Source: Candidatus Villigracilis affinis (GTDB lineage Bacteria > Chloroflexota > Anaerolineae > Anaerolineales > Villigracilaceae). Taken from it: a DNA stretch of 64,000 nucleotides. Both the position numbers and the translations under genes were made by a program. This document shows, one piece after another, positions 24,876 through 32,615 of the stretch. Position 1 is the first letter of the stretch; every line of letters starts with the position of its first letter. The stretch spans positions 1-64,000 of the forward strand of contig JADKEA010000005.1 of the NCBI GenBank assembly GCA_016718275.1, written 5' to 3'. The notes beneath the pieces are model-generated. The model saw only the letters and a program-made list of their open reading frames with translations, was not told the DNA's origin and did not search any database.

Positions 24876-26945
24876 ATGACAAACGATATTCACCGACACG
24901 CAACGTTGTTGAAGGCTGCGGCGCGCGCTGCGAAAAACATCACCACCATTCTCGATCCGTATGATCTGCTTCAGCGCACCGTGGACATCATCTGCGATGA
25001 ATTTGGCTTTTATTACGCAGGTGTGTTCTTTCTGGATGATGCGAAGCAGTATGCTGTCTTGAAAGCGGGACGCGGCGAAGCGGGCAGGGAGATGATCAAC
25101 GCCGGGCATCGGCTCGCCGTTGGTGGGAACTCGATGATCGGTGCGAGCATTGCCAATCGTCAGGGGCGCATCGCGCTGGACGTTGGGGCTGAAGCGGTTT
25201 TCTTTGAGAATCCCCACCTCCCGAAGACTCGTTCCGAGATGGCGCTGCCGCTTGTTGTGGGCGAAGATGTCATCGGGGCGCTGACCGTTCAATCCACAGA
25301 GGAAGCTGCTTTTCACGATGAAGACATTGCGGCATTGCAGACCATGGCGGATCAGCTTGCCATTGCCATTCAAAACTCCAACCTGCATCGTCAGGCCGAA
25401 CGCCGCTCGCGCTTGCTGAAAGCTGCGAACCGTGTTGGCAAGGAAGTCACTTCGATTCTCGATCTGGAAAAACTGCTGCCGCAAACCGTCAACATCATTT
25501 GCGAATCCTATGGCTTGTATTATGCAGGCGTCTTCCTTGTGGATGAGGCTGGCGAATACGCCGTCCTGCGTGCTGGATACGGCAAGGCAGGCAAGGCGAT
25601 GGTTGCCGATGGGCACAAGCTCAAGATCGGCACCGACTCGATGATCGGCGCCTGTATTGCAATGAGCGAAGCCCGCATTGCATTGGATGTAGGGGAGGAG
25701 CGGGTGCATTTCAAGAATCCGCATTTGCCGCATACCCGTTCTGAAATGGCCTTGCCCTTGATTTATGGCGGCAGAGTGTTGGGTGCGGTGACCATTCAAA
25801 GCTCGGAAGAGCGTGCCTTCAGCGAAGATGACATCACCACGCTGACCACCATGGCCGAGCATCTCGCGGTTGCGATCAACAATGCCCATCTGATCGAAGA
25901 ACTCAAGGATGCACACGATGAGATTTTGCGCAACAAAGTCTTTGAAGCGTTGACCACGGCTTCCACCGAAGCCATTCACTGGATCGGTAACAAGACCCTG
26001 CCGATCTCCCTGACTGTTTCCCGTCTGCGCGAAGAAATTGCAGATGGCAAGGTCGATCTCGAATCGCTCAAGGAAGATCTCGATATGATCTCCGAAAGCG
26101 CGGCACAGATCATCCAGGTCAAAGAACAGTTGATCGGTGCGGTGCGCGAGCAAAGGCCGCGTCCCATTTTGTTTGCCGATGTGGTGCAAACTGCCGCTCA
26201 CCAGCGCGATATTTCCAGCTCCATGCTCAAGGTGAAGATCGACCACGCTGCTGCGTATGTCATTGCAGACAGCACCCAGCTCGTGCGTGCAGTCGGAAAT
26301 ATTTTGCAAAACGCCGCCGAAGCAGGTGCGAAATCCATCAAGATCACGGCGCGTGAGACCGAGGAGCGCGGTATTCTTGAGATCATGGTCGATGACGACG
26401 GCTCTGGCATGGACCGCGACGTCATGGAAAAAGCCTGGTCGCCATTCTTTACCACGCGCGGCGTGGACCATCACGGCCTTGGTTTGCCCGCAGCCATGCA
26501 TGTCATTTCGCAGGCTCAGGGACGCATTGCCATTGTCAGCGAAAAGGATAAAGGTTCCACCGTTGCCATTTACCTGCCGAAGGGAATTGTGAACGATGAA
26601 CCCCTGAAAGCTGGCAATGTGAAGAACCTGCTGTTGATCGATGATAACGACGATTGGGCGAATCATTTTTCAGAATTGCTCAAAAACACAAATGTCAAGC
26701 TCACCCAGACTACAGATTTGAAGAAACTGCCTGTTGCTGATCTTGTTTTGGTGGATGAGAATATCACCGCCATTCCTCTAGCAGATGTATTGACTGCGAT
26801 CGCAAAGGCGGGTCTCATCTCGAAAACAGTGATCCTCACTTCGGCCATCAACCCCGAACGTGTGACCCAATTCATGCACGATGGTATGAAAGACGTGTCA
26901 GTGAAGCCCTACTCTGCCGGGGAAGTAAGCGAACTATTAAAGTAA
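24876..26945 (+). CDS. GAF-GAF histidine kinase with C-terminal receiver-like domain
   Basis: A 689-residue soluble sensor kinase. Two tandem GAF domains (about 10-170 and 175-340) are close copies of each other, each with FGFYYAGVFFLD- or YGLYYAGVFLVD-type starts and TRSEMALPL. The H-box EAIHWIGNKTLPI lies near 370. The HATPase domain (about 455-565) has GNILQNAAEAG, DDDGSGMD, FFTTRG and HHGLGLP. A divergent receiver-like tail (about 580-689) has LLLIDDNDDW, VLVDENI and SVKPYS. AGAGGAAC precedes the ATG. The kinase is most similar to the one at 22444 and sits directly upstream of the permease. Confidence 0.9.
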   Translation: MTNDIHRHATLLKAAARAAKNITTILDPYDLLQRTVDIICDEFGFYYAGVFFLDDAKQYAVLKAGRGEAGREMINAGHRLAVGGNSMIGASIANRQGRIALDVGAEAVFFENPHLPKTRSEMALPLVVGEDVIGALTVQSTEEAAFHDEDIAALQTMADQLAIAIQNSNLHRQAERRSRLLKAANRVGKEVTSILDLEKLLPQTVNIICESYGLYYAGVFLVDEAGEYAVLRAGYGKAGKAMVADGHKLKIGTDSMIGACIAMSEARIALDVGEERVHFKNPHLPHTRSEMALPLIYGGRVLGAVTIQSSEERAFSEDDITTLTTMAEHLAVAINNAHLIEELKDAHDEILRNKVFEALTTASTEAIHWIGNKTLPISLTVSRLREEIADGKVDLESLKEDLDMISESAAQIIQVKEQLIGAVREQRPRPILFADVVQTAAHQRDISSSMLKVKIDHAAAYVIADSTQLVRAVGNILQNAAEAGAKSIKITARETEERGILEIMVDDDGSGMDRDVMEKAWSPFFTTRGVDHHGLGLPAAMHVISQAQGRIAIVSEKDKGSTVAIYLPKGIVNDEPLKAGNVKNLLLIDDNDDWANHFSELLKNTNVKLTQTTDLKKLPVADLVLVDENITAIPLADVLTAIAKAGLISKTVILTSAINPERVTQFMHDGMKDVSVKPYSAGEVSELLK

Positions 26946-26953
26946 TTTAAGAA

Positions 26954-26985
26954 GACCTGACAGGTTTGAAGAAGCCTGTCAGGTC
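26954..26985 (+). promoter_or_regulatory. Perfect intercistronic hairpin before the permease gene
   Basis: GACCTGACAGG and its exact complement flank a 10-nt loop, beginning 8 bases past the kinase stop and ending 13 bases before the permease ATG. The following TCATTTG is only weakly T-rich, so partial termination or mRNA processing are both possible. Confidence 0.6.
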
Positions 26986-26998
26986 TCATTTGAGGATT

Positions 26999-29434
26999 AT
27001 GCGACCAAGATGGCGTAAGGTTTTACACGATTTATGGGATAACAAATCCCGCACACTGCTGGTAGTTCTGTCCATTGCAGTGGGCGTATTTTCCATTGGG
27101 GTCATTGCGGGCGCCTATCAGATCATTGGTAATGATATGGGCGTTTCTTACGCGGCGAACAATCCGTCAAACATCGAGCTGCGGATGGCGAATTTCGACC
27201 AGGACGTGCTGGATAACATTCGTAACATGCGTGGAATTGCGGATGCAGAAGCACGACGCGTGATCAACTTCCGGGCGCGCACCACCCATAGCGACGCCTG
27301 GATATCACTGGACGTTATTGCTTTTAAAAATTTTAAAGAGAATAAGATCAACCTGTTGAAGCCTGTGATGGGGGCATCTGAGGCAAAAAAGGATGAGATC
27401 CTGCTTGATAAGCGGGCACTCGAAAAGTTCGATTTTGAGATCGGCGAATACATTATTCTTGAATTGTCCGATGGCACCACGAAGCAATTAAAGATCGTTG
27501 GTGTCGTGCAGGATTCCAGTTCCAGTGCGGGTGATTTTCTGGCTCCGTCCCTCGGTTTTATTTCAATGAAAACCATGCCCACCCTGCACCAGCCCGAGGA
27601 CTTGTTCAATCGCGCATACGTGACCCTGTCTGAAGGCGTGGATGATCTGGACTACATCCATGAAGCAGGTGCAGACATCAAGGACAAGCTGGAGAGGAAT
27701 GGGACGGATGTCATCCGTACACGCTTCTCTGAAAAAAATAAATATCCGCTTGCAGATATCATCAACGCCGTCCTTGGTATTTTGATGGCGCTTGGTATTT
27801 TGATCGTCTTCCTTTCGAGCTCGTTGATCGCCAACACCCTCGATGCGTTGCTTAGCCAGCACTTGCGCCATATCGGTGTGATCAAACTGGTCGGCGGCAG
27901 GGGCAGACAGGTCTTTGCAATGTACGTCACGCTCATCATGGCTTTTAGTTTCCTGGCGCTGTTGGTCGCGATTCCTGCAGGTGGGTGGGGCGCGTATCGA
28001 CTTGCCGAGTTTATGGCGGAGAAACTGAGATTCAATCTGCTTGGGTACCGCATTGTGCCGCTGGCGTTTGTCATCCAGGTTGTGATCGGACTGCTTGTTC
28101 CCTTGATCGCGGGCGTTACACCGGTCATCAATGGATCGCGTATCACAGTGTTGCGTGCCTTGAGCGGAGATATCGCAGGCGACGAAAACAAACCACACAA
28201 ACACGAGCAGGAGCGCATCTCATGGTTCGACTGGATGCTGGTGCGTTTGACGAATATTTTGGCCAGACGGGGGATTCACTTCCCACGCCCGTTCATCATC
28301 TCCATTCGCAATACATTCCGCCGCCGCGGACGTTTGATGTTAACGCTTTTCACTTTAACAATGGGCGGCGCGATCTTTATCGCCGTGTTCAACGTCCGCA
28401 TTACTCTGCATGATTACATGAACGACATCGGGAAATATTTCCGTGCCGATGTCACGCTTGACTTTGATAAACCGTATCGCATTCGCGAGGTGGAGCAATT
28501 TGCCCTGCAGAATCCAGATGTGGTATCTGTGGAAGGCTGGCAGTTCCTTTCATTTGAGCTTCTTAACCCTGATGGTACAGTGGCTGAGAACATAAACGTT
28601 TTTGCGCCACCCTCCGACAGCAAATTGATCGAGCCGATCATGGTTGCAGGACGATGGATGCGGTCAACAGACGTTCGCAAGCTGCTCTTGAGCGAAAAAG
28701 TACTTGATACCTATCCATCTCTCAAGCCTGGCGACCCCATCCTGCTCAAGATCAATGGCCACGAAGAGACATGGGAAGTCATCGGATTATTCAAATTTGT
28801 CGGGCAGGAAGGCGTGTTTGCGTATATACCGCTTGAATACGCCGCTCAAATCACCAACCTGCCAAATCGCTCTTCGTCCTTCCGCGTTGTAACCATGCAG
28901 CACGACCGTACGTCTCAGGATTTAATGGCGGAAAAACTGGATCGATTCTTTCGCGATGAAGGATTCAAAGTCCGCAAAGCGGAATCAGGCCTCGCGTCAT
29001 TGGATAGCGCCCTCGAAAGCCTGGATATTCTCGTTGCGTTCCTGCTCATCATGGCAGTGTTGACCGCTATTGTCGGCGCGATGGGTTTGACCGGTACGAT
29101 GGGTATGAATGTATTGGAGCGTACACGCGAGATCGGGATCATGCGCGCCATCGGCGCAGACGACCGCGCTGTTATGCGTACCATCATTGCGGAAGGCTTT
29201 GTGATCGGCACGCTTTCATTTATTCTGGCAATTGGCGTCTCCATTCCATTCACATATGGGCTTTCCTATATTGTCAGCCTGGCTGTGTTTGAGACTCCCA
29301 TCGATGTGGTCTTTACGTTCCTGGGCTATGCCATCTGGTTTGGACTTGTACTGCTGCTTTCAGTGATCGGCTCCATTTTGCCAGCGCGCAGCGCTGCCCG
29401 CCTGACGATTCGAGAAGTACTGGCTTACGAATAA
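26999..29434 (+). CDS. ABC exporter permease, MacB/FtsX type
   Basis: An 811-residue membrane protein with two FtsX-type halves. A first membrane helix (about 18-42, LLVVLSIAVGVFSIGVI) and a large extracytoplasmic domain precede three helices (about 265-390). A second N-terminal-like helix (about 440-465, GRLMLTLFTLTMGGAIFI) and second external domain precede three final helices (about 690-805), the last followed by SAARLTIREVLAYE. This two-half layout is that of long macrolide/lipoprotein-type exporter permeases. I use the ATG at 26999 behind GAGG; an earlier TTG lies inside the intercistronic hairpin. It works with the two ATPases at 20537-22416 and the adaptor at 29506. Confidence 0.9.
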   Translation: MRPRWRKVLHDLWDNKSRTLLVVLSIAVGVFSIGVIAGAYQIIGNDMGVSYAANNPSNIELRMANFDQDVLDNIRNMRGIADAEARRVINFRARTTHSDAWISLDVIAFKNFKENKINLLKPVMGASEAKKDEILLDKRALEKFDFEIGEYIILELSDGTTKQLKIVGVVQDSSSSAGDFLAPSLGFISMKTMPTLHQPEDLFNRAYVTLSEGVDDLDYIHEAGADIKDKLERNGTDVIRTRFSEKNKYPLADIINAVLGILMALGILIVFLSSSLIANTLDALLSQHLRHIGVIKLVGGRGRQVFAMYVTLIMAFSFLALLVAIPAGGWGAYRLAEFMAEKLRFNLLGYRIVPLAFVIQVVIGLLVPLIAGVTPVINGSRITVLRALSGDIAGDENKPHKHEQERISWFDWMLVRLTNILARRGIHFPRPFIISIRNTFRRRGRLMLTLFTLTMGGAIFIAVFNVRITLHDYMNDIGKYFRADVTLDFDKPYRIREVEQFALQNPDVVSVEGWQFLSFELLNPDGTVAENINVFAPPSDSKLIEPIMVAGRWMRSTDVRKLLLSEKVLDTYPSLKPGDPILLKINGHEETWEVIGLFKFVGQEGVFAYIPLEYAAQITNLPNRSSSFRVVTMQHDRTSQDLMAEKLDRFFRDEGFKVRKAESGLASLDSALESLDILVAFLLIMAVLTAIVGAMGLTGTMGMNVLERTREIGIMRAIGADDRAVMRTIIAEGFVIGTLSFILAIGVSIPFTYGLSYIVSLAVFETPIDVVFTFLGYAIWFGLVLLLSVIGSILPARSAARLTIREVLAYE

Positions 29435-29505
29435 AAAAATATGTCATTGTGAGGCTCTTTTGCTGGGACTTCACACAGACATTCACAATCCTATAGAAGG
29501 TAAAC

Positions 29506-30633
29506 ATGAAAAAACAAATATTGAATATCGTTGCATTACTAACAATTTTCTCTCTCGCTCTTGCCGCGTGTGGAACTCAACCCACCGCCGCACCTGCTCC
29601 CGCAGAATCTGTGGTGTCATCCAATGAAGTAGTGGCGGAGGGCCGCCTGGAACCGATTCAGGGAACCAACCTGTCCTTTCAAACTCGCGGAGTCGTTGAG
29701 GCGATTCTTGTGCAGGCCGGAGACTCCGTCAAAAAAGGGGATGTCCTCGCGCGGCTGACAAATGCGGGCGTGGCCGAAGCGCAGGTCGTCATCGCACAAA
29801 ATGCCTATGACACTCTTCTCCGCAATGAGAGCGGTGACCGTGCCCGACTTTGGCAGGCTTACATGGATGCACAAACCAAGCGCGGCGAAGCTGAACAGAA
29901 GTGGGACGATCTGAACGTGGATAACATTGAAGACAATATCGAAGATGACAAGGCCACAGTTGAGGATCGCAGAGAAGATCTTCAGGATGCGCAGGATGAC
30001 TTCGAAAAATATAAGGACCTTGACGAAGATAACTCCAACCGCAAATCTGCTGAAGACGATCTCGAGCGGGCACAGGAAGATCTCAATCAGGCCATCCGTA
30101 ACCTTGAAGATAATATCCGCGAACGCGATGAAGTCCGTGCCAGATACGATGCTGCTCTGGCTGTTGAAGCCGAGGCGAAGTATCAATATGAGATCAGCCT
30201 CGACGGCCCCAATGCCGATCAGCTTACGCTTGCCAAAGCCAATTTGGATTCGTCCCAGGACACGCTTTCCAACTATGTTCTGACCGCGCCATTTGATGGG
30301 ATCGTGGCAGATGTCAGTGTGAAGGCGGGTGAACAAGTCACAGTGGAAACGCGTGTGATCAGCATTGCCAATTTCGATTCGTGGGTCATTGAAACTACGG
30401 ACATTACCGAACTGGAAGTGGTGAAATTAAGCGTAGGCCAGCCGGTGCTGTTTGTGCCCGATGCTCTGCCCGATGTTTCACTTAAAGGCACGATCACCGA
30501 GATCAGCCAGGCATTCACCCAGCAGGGCGGCGACATTCTGTACACGGTTCGCATCGCTGTACAGGAGGCTGATCCGCGCTTGAAGTGGGGTATGACCGTG
30601 GAAGTAACTTTTATGGAACCTATTCAACAATAA
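29506..30633 (+). CDS. HlyD/MacA-type membrane fusion lipoprotein
   Basis: A 375-residue adaptor. A lipoprotein signal ends at a lipobox (LALAACGTQ). The first half of a biotinyl-lipoyl-like domain is EGRLEPIQGTNLSF and ILVQAGDSVKKGDVLARL. A long acidic coiled coil (about 100-235) is rich in Asp/Glu (NIEDNIEDDKATVEDRRED). The second lipoyl half is APFDGIVADVSVKAGEQV, and a beta-barrel domain closes the protein. Such adaptors link an ABC permease to the cell envelope. It follows the permease in the same direction by about 70 bases. Cargo is unknown. Confidence 0.9.
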   Translation: MKKQILNIVALLTIFSLALAACGTQPTAAPAPAESVVSSNEVVAEGRLEPIQGTNLSFQTRGVVEAILVQAGDSVKKGDVLARLTNAGVAEAQVVIAQNAYDTLLRNESGDRARLWQAYMDAQTKRGEAEQKWDDLNVDNIEDNIEDDKATVEDRREDLQDAQDDFEKYKDLDEDNSNRKSAEDDLERAQEDLNQAIRNLEDNIRERDEVRARYDAALAVEAEAKYQYEISLDGPNADQLTLAKANLDSSQDTLSNYVLTAPFDGIVADVSVKAGEQVTVETRVISIANFDSWVIETTDITELEVVKLSVGQPVLFVPDALPDVSLKGTITEISQAFTQQGGDILYTVRIAVQEADPRLKWGMTVEVTFMEPIQQ

Positions 30634-30700
30634 GTTCCATTTTATATAAATAGAACATCTGAGTGATTGAATTTTATTTTTGTGCGTGCAATAATTTAAT

Positions 30701-30790
30701 TGCTCCGAGAAAAGGCAATACCGGGGAAACCCCGGTTGCGCAAAGTCATGGGCCTAAAGCTGAACTGAGTCATGGCAGCCAGACTACCGA
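30701..30790 (+). promoter_or_regulatory. GEMM-I (c-di-GMP-I class) riboswitch, copy 1
   Basis: The RNA shows the class hallmarks: AAAAGGCAAUACC, a GGGGAAACCCC hairpin with GAAA-type tetraloop, UUGCGCAAAGUC, the tetraloop receptor GGGCCUAAAGC ... GUCAUGGCAGCC, and a closing GACUACCG. The position equivalent to Vc2 G20 is G (30714), as in c-di-GMP binders. It is the first of three head-to-tail copies upstream of the MBOAT gene. Confidence 0.88.
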
Positions 30791-30890
30791 CAAAAGCAAA
30801 GCCGCCAAAAGACGGCGACGCAAAGTCAGAGCGTCTAAAATCAACATACGCATGAAAGTTGTGCAGTTGATCAAGACCGACCGACCTCCG
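30788..30890 (+). promoter_or_regulatory. GEMM-I riboswitch, copy 2, with A at the G20 position
   Basis: AAAAGCAAAG, GCCGCCAAAAGACGGCG (P1b-type hairpin), ACGCAAAGUC, GCGUCUAAAAUC and GUUGAUCAAGACC follow the same order as copies 1 and 3. The base two before the conserved C of GGCAA is A (30795) where copies 1 and 3 have G. G20A is the known mark of GEMM-Ib aptamers that prefer 3',3'-cGAMP. The 3' closing helix is less clear than in the other copies, so it may also be degenerate. Confidence 0.7.
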
Positions 30891-30980
30891 AAAGGCAAAA
30901 TCAGGGAAACCTGATGACGCAAAGCCCTGGATCTAAAATCATACGCCTTATTTTGTGGTCATGATCGCCAGGCTGCCGAA
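30886..30980 (+). promoter_or_regulatory. GEMM-I (c-di-GMP-I class) riboswitch, copy 3
   Basis: AAAGGCAAAAUC, CAGGGAAACCUG hairpin, AUGACGCAAAGCCCUGG, AUCUAAAAUC and GUCAUGAUCGCCAGGCUGCCG match the class in order and spacing. The G20-equivalent base is G (30894). It is followed 15 bases later by an intrinsic terminator, so it is the copy placed to control read-through directly. Confidence 0.9.
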
Positions 30981-30994
30981 GAGCAATCTTTTCT

Positions 30995-31032
30995 CAGGGA
31001 TGACCATTATTTGAGTCATCCCTGTTTAATTT
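30995..31032 (+). terminator. Terminator after the riboswitch array
   Basis: CAGGGATGAC pairs exactly with GTCATCCCTG (31015-31024) and is followed by TTTAATTT. Its position right behind aptamer 3 suits an expression platform. Confidence 0.82.
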
Positions 31033-31039
31033 GGATGTG

Positions 31040-31083
31040 AAACCGCCTCTCACTTAACCGAAAGCTGGGAGGCGGTTTATTGT
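31040..31083 (+). terminator. Second hairpin before the MBOAT gene
   Basis: AAACCGCCTC pairs with GAGGCGGTTT (31069-31078) across a 19-nt loop and is followed by ATTGTT. It may be a second terminator in series with that at 30995. Confidence 0.65.
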
Positions 31084-31089
31084 TATAAT
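31081..31089 (+). promoter_or_regulatory. Candidate extended -10 promoter for the MBOAT gene
   Basis: TGTTATAAT is a TGn-extended TATAAT box, 43 bases before the MBOAT ATG and downstream of both hairpins. If used, it would give riboswitch-independent transcription. No good -35 box is seen. Confidence 0.4.
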
Positions 31090-31132
31090 CGCGCCGACGA
31101 ATCGTCCTCCTCAACAAGGGCGGAAATCTTTT

Positions 31133-32518
31133 ATGGATATAAATTCTCCCAACTTTCTTTTTCTCTTCCTGCCTTTGTTCATGCTGGTGTATTTCATCGT
31201 TCCCCAGCGCGGAAAACTCATCATCGGTGTTGCAGGCAGCCTGTTGTTTTATGCGTGGGGAAATCTGCTCTATGTTGCCATGATGATGGTTCTCACTCTC
31301 TTCGCTTACTTTCTCGCGCGCGGAATTGACCGTTGGCGAGATCAGAGAACCTCCCTGTTCCTGTTGTGGCTCGGAATTCTTGTAAATGTTGCGCTTCTGG
31401 TCGTTTTCAAATTATGGACGGGCGTTAAATATCCGCTGGGGCTTTCCTACGTCACCTTTCAGGTGATCGCCTACCTGCTCGAAGTCTACAACAAGGTGTC
31501 CGCAAGTGAAAAGGATATGCTGGCTTTTTCCTTTTACCTGCTGCTCTTCCCAAAGATTCCCGTCGGCCCGATCACACGCCACCGACAACTGCGCGAACAG
31601 ATCCAGAACATTCAAGTTGTGCCGACAGATGTAGCGGATGGTCTTCGTCGATACATCCGCGGATTCGCCAAAAAAGCCTTGATTGCCGATACGCTTGCAC
31701 GGGTGGTCACACCGATCTTCAAACTGGCATCTCCGACCATTGATCCCTCGTTCGCGTGGCTGGTTATCATCAGTTATTCCCTGCAATTGTATTTTGACTT
31801 TTCAGGATATACCGACATGGCCATTGGTCTCGGGCGCATGATGGGATTTCGCTTTCTGGAGAACTTCAATTTCCCCTACATCTCCAAAAGCATCGGTGAT
31901 TTTTGGCGGCGCTGGCATATCTCACTTTCAAACTGGTTCCGCGATTTTGTGTTTTATCCGCTCGAAAGACGGCGCTTGAAATGGGTCGGCCAGCCGCTCA
32001 ATATTCTGGTCGTCTTTGCGTTGACAGGTCTTTGGCATGGCCTGACGAGAAACTTTCTCATCTGGGGCCTGATCCATGGAATAGCCTTGATCTTCGAATC
32101 CACACCCCTTGGAAAAAAACTGCGTACGGCCTGGGCACCTGTTCAGCATGTGTATGCACTGGGAGTGATTCTGGTTGGCTGGGTGTTCTTCCGCTCCCCT
32201 TCACCCGATTTTGCTATCGATTTCCTGCGCCGCCTTGCAGGCGATACAAGCGGATTAAGTCCTCTGCCATTCGAAGTGACCAGCCCACTGCCGTTCATCG
32301 AGCCGACTTTTCTTCTTGCATTCGCTGCTGGCATTTTGCTGGCGCTTCCGTTGGGGAATTGGTTTCAGAGCAAAGCTGATGTTATTTCCAACGATAAGCC
32401 TGTTGTGAAATTCTTTTTTCAATTGGTGTACGATCTGGGACTCGTTTTTCTATTTCTAGCAGCGGTCGCCTCCACAGTGAGTGCCACCTTTCAACCAGGA
32501 ATTTATGGGACATTTTAG
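31133..32518 (+). CDS. MBOAT-family O-acetyltransferase, AlgI-like
   Basis: A 461-residue polytopic membrane protein with about ten to twelve helices. It carries MBOAT/AlgI landmarks: SYVTFQVIAYLLEVY, PKIPVGPITRH, YFDFSGYTDMAIGLGRMMGF, the arginine/tryptophan-rich FWRRWHISLSNWFRDFVFYPL, and the catalytic-type histidines in GLWHGL and IWGLIHGIAL (about 310-325). AlgI-like proteins move acetyl groups across the membrane to acetylate exopolysaccharide. The next gene encodes an AlgJ/AlgX-like partner. A triple GEMM riboswitch array lies in its leader, tying expression to cyclic dinucleotides, which fits biofilm matrix modification. Confidence 0.93.
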   Translation: MDINSPNFLFLFLPLFMLVYFIVPQRGKLIIGVAGSLLFYAWGNLLYVAMMMVLTLFAYFLARGIDRWRDQRTSLFLLWLGILVNVALLVVFKLWTGVKYPLGLSYVTFQVIAYLLEVYNKVSASEKDMLAFSFYLLLFPKIPVGPITRHRQLREQIQNIQVVPTDVADGLRRYIRGFAKKALIADTLARVVTPIFKLASPTIDPSFAWLVIISYSLQLYFDFSGYTDMAIGLGRMMGFRFLENFNFPYISKSIGDFWRRWHISLSNWFRDFVFYPLERRRLKWVGQPLNILVVFALTGLWHGLTRNFLIWGLIHGIALIFESTPLGKKLRTAWAPVQHVYALGVILVGWVFFRSPSPDFAIDFLRRLAGDTSGLSPLPFEVTSPLPFIEPTFLLAFAAGILLALPLGNWFQSKADVISNDKPVVKFFFQLVYDLGLVFLFLAAVASTVSATFQPGIYGTF

Positions 32519-32615
32519 TTTCAACATGTTTCGGCCTGAACAGAGCCGCTTGTTCTCTGCGGAGCAGTCGAGTGACCTTGTTTGCCTGCCCATGAAACTT
32601 CAGGAGACCGTGTAA

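Noticed and set aside
24858..26666. 602-codon open frame antisense to the GAF-GAF kinase
   Set aside because: It mirrors a clearly conserved kinase and contains no domain pattern; its start has no ribosome site.
30663..30914. 83-codon open frame in the 30.6-31.1 kb gap
   Set aside because: It runs through conserved riboswitch cores, and its translation is low-complexity basic sequence with no family.
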